A DNA stretch of 53,855 nt, taken from assembly GCA_022450865.1 (NCBI GenBank), contig JAKUOQ010000006.1, forward strand, positions 1 to 53,855, read 5' to 3'. The DNA is from Nitrospinales bacterium. Lineage in GTDB: Bacteria > Nitrospinota > Nitrospinia > Nitrospinales > VA-1. A program made the position numbers and the translations under genes. This document shows, piece after piece, positions 16,571-24,685 of this stretch (its first letter is position 1; each line of letters begins with the position of its first letter). The notes under the pieces were generated by a model. That model was not told where the DNA came from. It saw only the letters and a list, made by a program, of their open reading frames with translations, and ran no database searches.

Positions 16571-18364
16571 TCATTTTACAGTTGTAGGCGCCATGTTCAA
16601 TATCTCTTCCTTGCCATAATGGTCGAGGTAGAGCAGGAAATGTTCACGCGAAAGGTAGTTCCAAATTTTGCGGGATGGGAAGTGCTCTTCAATGATGGAG
16701 TCGAAATTTTCGTAAACATTCAAAACTTCTTCCCGTGGCATTCCAGTGCTTATTTCATAATCAAATACAATTGACAAATCTCGTTCGGGGTCTTGAATGA
16801 TTCGATCGATTTTAAACTTGGACGGATTATGGTAGATCGCTGAATCTTTTTCTAGGGCAAAAATAGATTGTCCCACGGAGTGGATAATGCCACTTTCTAC
16901 TTCTGAATTTTCGATGGTAAATTTAATGGTATCTTCTGCTTCTTCTCTCTCTTCTGTTGGAAAGCCAAAGAATAGGTAAAGGTGATTCCATATTCCTGCC
17001 TCCGAACTGTGTTTCAACACGGCTCTTTCCGTTTCCTGGTCACAGCCCTTATCAATAACTGAAAGTATGCGGTCATTGGCACTTTCTAGACCGAAAAAGA
17101 GCATAAGAAATCCAGCGCGATAAATATCGTCAAAAAGTTCAGGAGTTTCTTTTTCGCTCGATTCAAATTTAAGCATCCCCAATGAACGCATTTCGACTCC
17201 GCGTTTTAGAATTTCTTTTGACATCCGGTTAAATGCGTTAGGAGAAATGGCTTCGTCAGAAAAGGTAAAATATTTGGTTTTATATTTTTTTGAAAGATGC
17301 TCTAGCTCTTCAGCGACTCTTACTTCATTTTCTTTTCTGTAATGTGAATCGTAAATAAAGCTGTGGGTGCAGAAGGTGCATTTTCCCCAATAACACCCTC
17401 GACTAGACATATAAGGAAGCACGGGGTAAGGCATCAAATATTTTTCCAGTGGTAATTGATCAAATGTTGGGCAGGAAAGTTCCTCATAAGGCAATGCTTC
17501 AGATTTTGGATTGCGGATTACCTTATCACCTTCAAGGTGAATCAGATTTGGGACTGTATGAAGTGATTTATTTTCTTTTAGATGTTGTACCAACTGGTCA
17601 AGCGGTAATTCTCCTTCCGATACAATCAGGCTGTGAAAAAATTCTTTAAACAGTTCCTGCTTATCATCGAGTAAATCAGCGTGACGATTGAAGACACTGC
17701 CGCCCACCACAATATGCAAATTCGGATAAAGTTTTCGTAGTTGTCGTGCCAAGGTAAGTCCAGGTATTACCTGCCCGATATGGATAATGGAAAGCCCAAC
17801 TATGCCGTAGTCGTCCCATGGTATTTTTGGAGTCAGGTGTTCCTCAAATATATGAAGGAAAGGGTTTCGCACGGTGTCTTCCGTTGCGCTCAATATTCCT
17901 GACAAATTTTCCTCCGGATTCCCTTGCATGAAAAATGAATCGAGGTCCACACGGCTTGGGTGGTGGGTGTAGGAAATCAACTGCATTGCAATTTTCAGGT
18001 TTGTGTAAGCTTTGCTATAGGTATCAAACTGGAAAAAACGATTTTCATCCTTCAATACATTTTTTGCATCTTCTACTTGATTGAGAACAGACTCCAAAAA
18101 GGCTGTATCAGAGAGGATATCTTTGTAAACAGGTCGAACCTCCTGATCTTCAACAGCACGTGTGGGATCATCAAGGCGTTTTCTAATAATTTTGATACAG
18201 TGTTCCAGATATTTCCGCGATAGAAAAATATCGTAACATTCAATATTTAAATCAAACTGGTCCACTTCATGGCCTCGGGATTCTAAGTGGGCTTTTAGCG
18301 TAGGTAATGCCAGATAGGGTTGGCTGGGATACCATTGCGGCGGAAAAAGGAGAGCGACTTTCAT
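16571..18364 (-). CDS. B12-binding-domain radical SAM protein
   Basis: A 597-residue protein of the class B (cobalamin) radical SAM type. Residues 1-280 contain a Rossmann-like B12-binding region without obvious base-off His motif (KVALLFPPQ, then LSIIHIGQVIPGL and VVGGSVFNRH). The cluster motif lies at residues 321-332, SRGCYWGKCTFC (Cys 324, 329, 332; CX4CX2C), then FTFSDEAISP and a TIM-barrel half. The CYWG form recalls RiPP-maturase radical SAM enzymes, whose motif is longer. It is the first gene of the minus-strand cassette and has an AAGGA site before ATG 18364. Likely chemistry is methylation or C-C bond rearrangement on an unknown substrate. Confidence 0.8.
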   Translation of the reverse strand: MKVALLFPPQWYPSQPYLALPTLKAHLESRGHEVDQFDLNIECYDIFLSRKYLEHCIKIIRKRLDDPTRAVEDQEVRPVYKDILSDTAFLESVLNQVEDAKNVLKDENRFFQFDTYSKAYTNLKIAMQLISYTHHPSRVDLDSFFMQGNPEENLSGILSATEDTVRNPFLHIFEEHLTPKIPWDDYGIVGLSIIHIGQVIPGLTLARQLRKLYPNLHIVVGGSVFNRHADLLDDKQELFKEFFHSLIVSEGELPLDQLVQHLKENKSLHTVPNLIHLEGDKVIRNPKSEALPYEELSCPTFDQLPLEKYLMPYPVLPYMSSRGCYWGKCTFCTHSFIYDSHYRKENEVRVAEELEHLSKKYKTKYFTFSDEAISPNAFNRMSKEILKRGVEMRSLGMLKFESSEKETPELFDDIYRAGFLMLFFGLESANDRILSVIDKGCDQETERAVLKHSSEAGIWNHLYLFFGFPTEEREEAEDTIKFTIENSEVESGIIHSVGQSIFALEKDSAIYHNPSKFKIDRIIQDPERDLSIVFDYEISTGMPREEVLNVYENFDSIIEEHFPSRKIWNYLSREHFLLYLDHYGKEEILNMAPTTVK

Positions 18365-18692
18365 TTCTTTTCCTTTTTAGAAACCGTTATTTTTGGAAAG
18401 TTTGAAAATAGCACAGACTTCAACTAAAGAATTATTGGATTTTATACAGATTAGCATATATCCAATTCGAAATCCCTGTCAACTGCTCGGCGCAGGGCCA
18501 GTCATTCGACACTTGTATAGGTTGCTATTGTACCCTAAACTCAGGGTTCGCTGATTTTTCGAGAATTGACCTTCTGGCTTCAGCGTGACGCTGGTTGACA
18601 GTCTTTATGGAAAAGGATTATACTTGACAACATTCCCAGAACTCTTTTAAAAATACTAGTTTATTGATTTACCCCTGTAAGGAAGGAGATTT
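18365..18692. other. Divergent intergenic region with promoters
   Basis: About 330 bases between the divergent radical SAM cassette and the acidic helical gene. The right-hand part holds two overlapping sigma-70-like promoters for the plus strand (listed separately). No open reading frame of note is seen. Confidence 0.5.
18595..18652 (+). promoter_or_regulatory. Tandem sigma-70-like promoters for the acidic helical gene
   Basis: First: TTGACA (18595-18600), 18-base spacer, TATACT (18619-18624). Second, overlapping: TTGACA (18624-18629), 17-base spacer, TTAAAA (18647-18652). The gene start at 18693 follows a strong GGAAGGAG site. Confidence 0.55.
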
Positions 18693-19298
18693 GTGTTGAG
18701 CGACCAAGATACTGAAACTAAAGAAACACCAGATTCTTCGGAGGCACCGGAAGAAAAAGAGGTAGATCACCTTTCAGATTTGAGTGAGTTAGAGAAGATT
18801 AAAGTTGAACTGCAAAAGGAAAAGGAGAAGGCAGCTCAGGAACTCGCAGAAGGTGAAGATGAAGAAGAAGATTTAAGGGAGGTTGATTATCTTCAAAAGC
18901 TAATCACTCTTTCTGTTAAATTTGATCATCATATTGGTATGTATTTGATGCCTGCATTTATTGATTGCGGATTGAAGTATGATCATCGTTTGGCTGAAAG
19001 TTATACTGTTCAGCTGACGACTATCCAGTCTTTTTTGCGTCTGCTTGAAAAAGTAGATGGCGTGACCCGCGAAGCAGTGACCAAGCAATGTATTTTAAAT
19101 TTGAGAAATATTCTTCAACTGGTTCATAAGAATATGGTTAAACCACTCTACCGAGAAGTAGGTTTAATGAAAAAGAAACCTAAATCTGAAAGTCTGGACA
19201 ATTTCAAAAAGAATTGGAATGAACGAATAGACGACCTTCAAAAAACCTGTGATTTTGAATATCAAATTCTCGATGTAAAAGGATTTCTTTTAAAGTAG
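18693..19298 (+). CDS. Acidic-leader helical protein of unknown function
   Basis: A 201-residue protein with no signal peptide. Residues 1-65 are highly acidic and partly coiled-coil (Glu/Lys heptads around 28-50). Residues 65-201 form an all-helical domain, VDYLQKLITLSVKFDHHIG onwards, that I do not recognise. The start is GTG 18693 or the adjoining TTG 18696; GGAAGGAG at 18681-18688 fits the TTG spacing better. It has its own promoters and a weak terminator. The acidic leader matches the style of the NHL, TPR and DUF1566 proteins downstream, suggesting a shared location or assembly. Confidence 0.75.
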   Translation: MLSDQDTETKETPDSSEAPEEKEVDHLSDLSELEKIKVELQKEKEKAAQELAEGEDEEEDLREVDYLQKLITLSVKFDHHIGMYLMPAFIDCGLKYDHRLAESYTVQLTTIQSFLRLLEKVDGVTREAVTKQCILNLRNILQLVHKNMVKPLYREVGLMKKKPKSESLDNFKKNWNERIDDLQKTCDFEYQILDVKGFLLK

Positions 19299-19391
19299 AA
19301 AATAGATTGAATCGGCAGGTGATTGATAAATTATCTGCGAGATAAAAATAAAATTTTAGGTTTTAATGTCTAGTTGCAGGCATATGGTTTT

Positions 19392-19416
19392 AAGAGCCCC
19401 TTACGGGGCTCTTTCC
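19392..19416 (+). terminator. Terminator-like hairpin between acidic helical and NHL genes
   Basis: AAGAGCCCC (19392-19400), loop TTAC, GGGGCTCTT (19405-19413): a perfect nine-pair stem, followed by only a short T/C run. Termination is probably partial. Confidence 0.65.
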
Positions 19417-19469
19417 TATTGGAGCCTTATTGAATGCAGACAGCAGGGCATAAAGAAAGGGTTTGAAAA

Positions 19470-20462
19470 TTGGCTGAAGAAAAAACCAGTGAAAATGAAG
19501 ATTCGGAAGCCCTCGAGGTTGTAGTAACTGGAGAGACTCTTCCTGAAGAACAACCAAAGGTTGATCATAGCAAACTTTATGTTTGGATTGCCGATTCGGG
19601 AAATGATCGGATACAGAAATTTGACGGCAATGGAAAGTCGTTAAAGCATTTTGGTACTTCTGGAGGAACACGACCCCCTTATGTCCCAGGAGAATTTAAA
19701 ACCCCAAGTGGGATTGCCGTTGATTTGGAAGGGTATATCTGGGTCGTAGATACAGGATGCCATCGCATCCAGAAATTTGATCCAGACGCAGAGTTCTTTT
19801 TTGAGTTTGGCACAGAGGGCTGGGGGCAGGAAAAGTTTTATATGCCGGAAGAAATTGTGGCAGAACCCACTGGAACCATTCTAGTAGCCGACACTTCCAA
19901 CCATTGCGTGAAGCGATACGACGATAATGGCGAGTTTATCCTTAGCTTCGGTTATGCTGGGAATTTTGATGGTTTCATGAAATTTCCTGTTGGTCTGGCA
20001 TTAGATCGAGAGGGAAATATTTATGTTGCTGACCGTGACAACCAGCGTATTCAAATTTTCAACGAAGACGGACAGTTCCTATCGAAATTTGGGGAATATG
20101 GTTTTGAGCCCGGGAGGCTGAATTTTCCTACAGGAATAACTGTTCGCCGAGATGGAACCATTATCGTTGCTGAAAAAAGTCAAAATCGCCTGCAGCTATT
20201 TGACCGGGAAGGCCACTCTCTTGGAATAATTGGTGAGGGAGGTAAACGGGACGGTCAGTTTAATTGTCCATCTTCTGTAGTAGAAGATCCCTATGGATAT
20301 GTATTTGTAGTCGATACCATAAACCAGAGAATTCAGAAATTTGATCCTGACCTAAATTTCATGGCCAAATGGGGTATTGTTGGGAAAGACTCAGGGCAAT
20401 TTTATAATCCTTCTGGAATTTGCCTGTCATGGGAACCTGACTGGGCGCCTCAAGAAGAGTGA
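19470..20462 (+). CDS. NHL-repeat beta-propeller protein with acidic leader
   Basis: A 330-residue protein, probably cytoplasmic. A Glu-rich leader (1-30) precedes six NHL blades, each with the Asp-x-x-Asn-x-Arg-Ile-Gln-x-Phe core (DSGNDRIQKFD, DTGCHRIQKFD, DTSNHCVKRYD, DRDNQRIQIFN, EKSQNRLQLFD, DTINQRIQKFD). This is the classical NHL pattern, closer to the canonical family than the 10645 gene. The start is TTG 19470 after AAAGGG. It ends four bases before a likely GTG start of the secreted DUF1566 gene, so the two are translationally linked. The ligand is unknown. Confidence 0.85.
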   Translation: MAEEKTSENEDSEALEVVVTGETLPEEQPKVDHSKLYVWIADSGNDRIQKFDGNGKSLKHFGTSGGTRPPYVPGEFKTPSGIAVDLEGYIWVVDTGCHRIQKFDPDAEFFFEFGTEGWGQEKFYMPEEIVAEPTGTILVADTSNHCVKRYDDNGEFILSFGYAGNFDGFMKFPVGLALDREGNIYVADRDNQRIQIFNEDGQFLSKFGEYGFEPGRLNFPTGITVRRDGTIIVAEKSQNRLQLFDREGHSLGIIGEGGKRDGQFNCPSSVVEDPYGYVFVVDTINQRIQKFDPDLNFMAKWGIVGKDSGQFYNPSGICLSWEPDWAPQEE

Positions 20463-20464
20463 TC

Positions 20465-21085
20465 GTGAAAAATAAATCCAATATGACAATCCATAAAAAA
20501 ATTCGATGTTACAAGAGGTGGGTCATTTTATTTCTGCTGACTTTTTTTGCAGGCCTTGGAGATTTACAGGCCGAAAATAGCAGCGATGAAATATTTGGTG
20601 GTCAGATTTTATCTATGACTGAAGAAAAGCCGCCATTGGCTCCCTCAAACGACCCAAGATTTAAGGACAATGATGATGGTACAGTGACTGATTTGCAGGA
20701 AGGGTTGATGTGGAAGAAAATAGATCTCTATCAGGAAAAAAAAATATGGTCTAGCTGGGAGGAATCTCAGAAACTCATAGAAAGCTTTAATAAAGAAGCG
20801 TATGCAAGCTACTCGGACTGGCGATTGCCGACACGTAAGGAGCTTAAAAGCCTTTACGAAGAGGATAAAAATATTCCTTGGAAATATTATTGGACTGAAA
20901 ATGTAATACATATCGATCCTATTTTTGGTTATTCGCATTGTTGTTTTTGGTCTAGTGAGCTTTATAAAGAAAAATATGCCTGGGGTTTTAATTATATTGG
21001 TGGTAAAGATTACCCAAGCATGAAGGGAGGAGGTCAGTATCACCTTTCTTTGTCAACGATCCGTCCCGTACGAACTGTGAACTAA
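20465..21085 (+). CDS. Secreted DUF1566 (Lcl_C) domain protein
   Basis: About 206 residues. It is the only DUF1566 protein here with a signal peptide (RWVILFLLTFFAGLGDLQA, hydrophobic core near residues 18-34). The domain begins at NDDGTVTDLQEGLMWKK, continues through SDWRLPTRKELKSLY, has the aromatic CFWSSE strand and ends STIRPVRTVN. DUF1566 is a lectin-like or FGE-like fold of unknown function. Possible starts are GTG 20459, GTG 20465 (AGAAGAG upstream, preferred) and ATG 20483. It directly follows the NHL gene. It is the most divergent of the local paralogues and probably acts in the periplasm or on the surface. Confidence 0.85.
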   Translation: MKNKSNMTIHKKIRCYKRWVILFLLTFFAGLGDLQAENSSDEIFGGQILSMTEEKPPLAPSNDPRFKDNDDGTVTDLQEGLMWKKIDLYQEKKIWSSWEESQKLIESFNKEAYASYSDWRLPTRKELKSLYEEDKNIPWKYYWTENVIHIDPIFGYSHCCFWSSELYKEKYAWGFNYIGGKDYPSMKGGGQYHLSLSTIRPVRTVN

Positions 21086-21164
21086 ACAGAAAATGTGGAA
21101 TAAATAAATCCATGCATACGTACGTATGCAAGTCTTTCAAAGTATCTGAACTGAGCGCAAGGAT

Positions 21165-21989
21165 ATGAGTAAAGAAGAAAAAGAAGAGACCTCCGAAATT
21201 GAAGCCCCAGAAGAATCTTCTGAAGAATCCCCTGAAGATCCTGCACCGACGACAGAATTAGAGGAAGGCGAATCTCCTGATTCCGAAGAAGATGAGCTTG
21301 AGGATGAAGACGAGGAGGAGATTGAGTTTGACCTGGAAGCTCAGGTCGAAGAATTTCGTCGACTAATTGACGAAGACCCAGAGAACTGTGTTAATTTTTA
21401 TAACCTGGGCGAGGCACTCGCAGAACTGGGCCAAACCGGGGAGGCCAAGGAAGCTTTTGAGCAAGCTTTGGAATTGGATGAAAACCAGGAGTTCAGCTCT
21501 ATTATTCACCTTGGCATCGGCAATCTTTATTACCATCAGTTGATGTCGGGTATTCAATCTACCGTTGTTAAAAGCTCCGTGGGCATGCTCTCCCAACATA
21601 AGCAACAGAATACGATTAATTCTGTCAGTGATAACGATTATTCGATTCCCATTGGTGAGTTTGAACAAGCCATTAAGTTTCTTCCCACGCTCAATGCAGA
21701 TGAAGAAATAGTAGATTACGTAAGAAAGAATGCTCCAAAACAAATTTCTACGATTTATTACAAATGGGCTTCAGACTTGTTTGATAAGGCCCGGCAACTC
21801 GAAAACTATGGCGATGAGGTTAAGGATATTAAGCAGGGACTGAAGTTCTTGAGGAAGACTATTGAGATAGACCCCAATCATGCTCAGGCTAATTTAATGG
21901 TTAAGTATGGCAAGAAAATGCTACTGGAAGGTTTCAGTATTTATGATGAGTATGGTTTTGAAGCAAAAATAATCCCAGGATCCGGGTAA
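21165..21989 (+). CDS. TPR protein with acidic leader
   Basis: A 274-residue soluble protein. Residues 1-60 are almost only Glu, Asp, Ser and Pro. Two TPR motifs are seen around residues 66-110 (VNFYNLGEALAELGQTGEAKEAFEQAL and the next helix pair), and a last one near 215-250 (GLKFLRKTIEIDPNHAQANL). The middle (about 115-200) is helical without an obvious repeat. It is cytoplasmic by absence of a signal peptide. It lies between a DUF1566 gene and an LRR gene on the same strand. The leader resembles those of the 18693, 19470 and 24686 genes. Confidence 0.8.
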   Translation: MSKEEKEETSEIEAPEESSEESPEDPAPTTELEEGESPDSEEDELEDEDEEEIEFDLEAQVEEFRRLIDEDPENCVNFYNLGEALAELGQTGEAKEAFEQALELDENQEFSSIIHLGIGNLYYHQLMSGIQSTVVKSSVGMLSQHKQQNTINSVSDNDYSIPIGEFEQAIKFLPTLNADEEIVDYVRKNAPKQISTIYYKWASDLFDKARQLENYGDEVKDIKQGLKFLRKTIEIDPNHAQANLMVKYGKKMLLEGFSIYDEYGFEAKIIPGSG

Positions 21990-22017
21990 TGTATGGCCCG
22001 AACTTTCACCGGAGTAC

Positions 22018-22416
22018 ATGATGCCGAATATAGATGATTTAATACGTGACAAGTTGAGTAAGGATGGACAGGTGCTAAATCTTAAGGCTGCGTTCCTACG
22101 GGAAGTCGGGGCGAAAGAATTGGCTAAGAGAGAAGAATTAAAAGAGGTGCGAGCTTTGGATCTTTCGCAAAATGGTATTGGCGATGAAGGAGTAAGGGCG
22201 ATTGCCGAATCGGACGTTTTACCTAACTTGCGAAACTTGAACCTGGCATCTAACAATATCAGTGATGAAGGTGCTAAATGCCTGGCCAACTCCAAAAAAT
22301 TGAATAAACTCCGTAGCTTGCAACTTGTCGTTAATGATATTTCTGAAGAGGGTGAGAAAATATTAAGAAACTCTACCGACTTAACCAGCCTGACTTCATT
22401 AAAATTCAGGGTTTAA
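22018..22416 (+). CDS. Short leucine-rich-repeat protein
   Basis: A 132-residue protein with three to four ribonuclease-inhibitor-type leucine-rich repeats between residues 40 and 130 (VRALDLSQNGIGDEGVRAI, LRNLNLASNNISDEGAKCL, LRSLQLVVNDISEEGEKIL). The N-terminal 40 residues are helical. No signal peptide is seen. The start is ATG 22018 or the next ATG 22021; GGAG at 22011-22014 supports either. It lies 28 bases downstream of the TPR gene, so the pair is probably co-transcribed. An LRR of this size is a binding module rather than an enzyme. Confidence 0.8.
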   Translation: MMPNIDDLIRDKLSKDGQVLNLKAAFLREVGAKELAKREELKEVRALDLSQNGIGDEGVRAIAESDVLPNLRNLNLASNNISDEGAKCLANSKKLNKLRSLQLVVNDISEEGEKILRNSTDLTSLTSLKFRV

Positions 22417-22749
22417 AATGATTTTCAGAAGCGTATTGCTTCGCTCAGCCAAATAAAATGGCAGTAGCAGGAGACTTTTTTGGGTGGCTTTAGACAATTG
22501 AAAATAAAGGAGTTTTGGGGTGGGGGAAAATAGTATTATTAAAGGCTTGACTTCCCTTAGGGGTTTTGTTAATTTCGGTTTCAATCAGTAAGGCCAGTAG
22601 TTTTGCTGGTGGAGCTCTGTCGTTTTCCGGTAGTTAATTGGCAGAGTTTTATAAAGTTTAGAAATTTGAATCAGCGTTTAGGTTGATAGATTAATAAAGT
22701 TTTTAGGTTGTTTCAGGTACTTTAAATCAAGCTTCGAAAGGGGGAGCAA
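22417..22749. other. Intergenic region before the secreted unknown gene
   Basis: About 330 bases with no credible gene. A plausible promoter lies at 22547-22575 and a small GAAGC/GCTTC hairpin at 22428-22442. Nothing else was recognised. Confidence 0.5.
22547..22575 (+). promoter_or_regulatory. Probable promoter of the secreted unknown gene
   Basis: TTGACT (22547-22552), 17-base spacer, TAATTT (22570-22575). The gene start at 22750 lies about 170 bases downstream, after a strong AAAGGGGGAG ribosome site. Confidence 0.45.
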
Positions 22750-23247
22750 ATGAGAAAGAACATTGTAACTTTATTGGCAGTATTTTTTGTATTTTCTGTA
22801 TCAGTAGCCAGCGCAAATGTCTCAACTGTAAAAGCTGGAGGTAAAGCAGACTGTCTGAGAGCTGGTTGGGTTATTGAAAATCTGAGTGAAACACAATCCA
22901 CTACGGTTCACATCCACTTAGGTACCGTGGCTTATTCGTGGAACAAGAATTTCGACCGGACTATTCCGCCTGGTGATTTCTTGGCAAATGCTGCGAATAA
23001 AAAAGCTAGCTTCACCAACAAAGGTCCTGCGGACATCAGTCTGAATTGCCAACGCACACGTGTTGAAAATTCTAACCGCCATGAGTGGAAAAAAGATCCT
23101 GGTTCTCAAAAGACCTACCAATCTAACTACCATTTGGACCATGTAAGACCTGGAACGTACATTGAGCCAGGTATGGGTCAGCCAGAAGGTACCGAGCGTG
23201 GACTATTCAGTCAGAATAATGGTCAGCAACGCGAAGGTGCTCGTTAA
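22750..23247 (+). CDS. Secreted protein of unknown function
   Basis: A 165-residue exported protein. The signal peptide is residues 1-22 (MRKNIVTLLAVFF..., cut after ASA). The mature part has two Cys (KADCLRAGW and SLNCQRTR) that probably form one disulfide, and a beta-rich sequence with many Ser, Thr and Asn; the C-terminal 30 residues are Gly/Gln-rich and probably unfolded. I do not recognise the family. A very strong ribosome site and a strong terminator directly behind the gene suggest a well-expressed single-gene unit set inside the DUF1566 region. Confidence 0.75.
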   Translation: MRKNIVTLLAVFFVFSVSVASANVSTVKAGGKADCLRAGWVIENLSETQSTTVHIHLGTVAYSWNKNFDRTIPPGDFLANAANKKASFTNKGPADISLNCQRTRVENSNRHEWKKDPGSQKTYQSNYHLDHVRPGTYIEPGMGQPEGTERGLFSQNNGQQREGAR

Positions 23248-23266
23248 GATTTGATTTAATTTTATT

Positions 23267-23299
23267 GCCGGGGGGCTTCTGCCCCCCGGCTTTTTTTTT
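23267..23299 (+). terminator. Strong Rho-independent terminator
   Basis: GCCGGGGGGC (23267-23276), loop TTCT, GCCCCCCGGC (23281-23290), then nine T. A perfect ten-pair GC-rich stem directly after the secreted unknown gene. Confidence 0.95.
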
Positions 23300-23314
23300 G
23301 GAATTTTTTAGAGA

Positions 23315-23342
23315 TTGAAGGCGGGTTCTAAAAAATTATAAA
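23315..23342 (+). promoter_or_regulatory. Probable promoter of the first cytoplasmic DUF1566 gene
   Basis: TTGAAG (23315-23320), 16-base spacer, TATAAA (23337-23342), placed between the strong terminator and the GAGGA ribosome site of the gene at 23385. Confidence 0.5.
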
Positions 23343-23384
23343 ATATAGGGATTCAAACGTAGAATAATTATTGACGAGGAAAAA

Positions 23385-23879
23385 ATGAGCGAAAACAGAT
23401 TTGTTGATAATGGAGATGGTACTGTAACTGATACCTTGACCCAGTTGATGTGGATGCAGAAGGATTCCTATCTCGATTTATTGCGTTTTGTCACTCATAA
23501 GGGTTCCCTAAAATACATGGGTCAAAAAAACGAAGAAGCTTTTGCCGGATATACGGATTGGCGTTTACCTAACAAACGTGAGGCACACTCTCTTTATGAT
23601 CTGGATCTAGAGATTATGGATAAATACGATATGGTCATCCATATTGATCCGGTTTTTACTACTGGCTGTGGCTATGACACGTGGACTAGCAATGTGAGAG
23701 GCAAAATAACCGCTTATTGTTACTCTTTTAATAGTGGGACCGGTGGCCATAAAGAATCGGAAGATACTTTGAATTCTAGTGTGCGACTGGTTCGTGGCGA
23801 ATTTGACAATACTAAAACCAAAATTACTTTCGTCCCGGAAATTAGAGATAAAATCACTCAGGGGGGCGGCTGGAGGTAG
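23385..23879 (+). CDS. DUF1566 (Lcl_C) domain protein
   Basis: A 164-residue single-domain protein without signal peptide. Hallmarks: DNGDGTVTDTLTQLMWMQKDS at the start, TDWRLPNKREAHSLYDL near residue 63, IHIDPVFTTGCGYDTWTSN and VRLVRGEF near the end. A short charged tail follows. The DUF1566 fold is unknown in function; the conserved Trp, Arg and Asp residues probably hold the fold or bind a ligand. The DNA of the GDGTVTD stretch (from 23406) is close to that at 27518 and 24836, a sign of recent duplication. It is preceded by its own promoter and a terminator. Confidence 0.9.
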   Translation: MSENRFVDNGDGTVTDTLTQLMWMQKDSYLDLLRFVTHKGSLKYMGQKNEEAFAGYTDWRLPNKREAHSLYDLDLEIMDKYDMVIHIDPVFTTGCGYDTWTSNVRGKITAYCYSFNSGTGGHKESEDTLNSSVRLVRGEFDNTKTKITFVPEIRDKITQGGGWR

Positions 23880-24216
23880 TTTGCTGTCGTGCAAGTAAAA
23901 AAACAAATTGAGTGTGTGAATACCGCGCCAATTAAATAAATGCTGGGTACAACTATTCATGAAAAATCAGGGGTTTCTGGGTTTCTTACGGTTCTGATTT
24001 GAGTTGTAAATCAAAGTGTTGAATGGTATTTTGTGGTATCGAGTATATAATTTTTATGTAGATTCAAAGAGAGTAAACAACTCTATTACCTTGTCACAAT
24101 TTGTTGGGTCAGTGCTTATCCTGAATCTCTCGTTTTTGCTACTAGGACATAATAAGCAAAGTCTCTTTGAATAAATGGGGTAAGCGGAGTTTTTTTTATT
24201 GTTGTCAAATTGAGGT
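23880..24216. other. Intergenic region inside the DUF1566 array
   Basis: About 340 AT-rich bases between two DUF1566 genes. TATAAT at 24046-24051 could be a -10 element for the downstream operon, but no good -35 is placed. No decayed DUF1566 copy was recognised. Confidence 0.4.
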
Positions 24217-24660
24217 ATGAATTTGTCGGAACCAAACTGGAAAAAAAACACCAACGGAACCATTGAAGATCATGATACCGATTTGATGTGGGTTGCAAGA
24301 GATTCTAGGCAGGAACTTGGCAAATGGCTCAATTGGGATGAAGGTATGGCTTATGTCAAGGCGTGCAATGATCAAAATTATCTGGGTTACAATGATTGGC
24401 GACTGCCGAGTAAAAGCGAGGTGCGCTCGATTTTTAAAAATAAAGACCCTTATCGGGAAATGTTCTTGAACTTACCCAAAAAACCTGCGCGGCGGGTTTC
24501 CAATTATCAAGCTGGTGGAGAAACCTGCGTGTGGACTTCTGAAACCCGGTACGACTCTTATGCGTGGAAATGTTATTTTCCTGATTTAAAGGAAGTTTGT
24601 GTCGATCAATCGGTTTCGACCACAGGGACTTCAGTTCGTATGGTCCGCGACCTGGATTGA
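24217..24660 (+). CDS. DUF1566 (Lcl_C) domain protein
   Basis: A 147-residue single-domain protein, cytoplasmic. It shows NTNGTIEDHDTDLMWVARDS, YNDWRLPSKSEVRSIFKN, GGETCVWTSETRYDSYAWKC and VRMVRDLD. Compared with its neighbours the DNGDG start is NTNGT, and the middle has a basic PKKPARR segment. ATG 24217 has GAGG six bases upstream. The next DUF1566 gene follows after 25 bases, so this is probably the first gene of the packed operon that runs to 29532. Confidence 0.9.
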   Translation: MNLSEPNWKKNTNGTIEDHDTDLMWVARDSRQELGKWLNWDEGMAYVKACNDQNYLGYNDWRLPSKSEVRSIFKNKDPYREMFLNLPKKPARRVSNYQAGGETCVWTSETRYDSYAWKCYFPDLKEVCVDQSVSTTGTSVRMVRDLD

Positions 24661-24685
24661 ATATTTTTACAAGGCGAGGTAAAAA

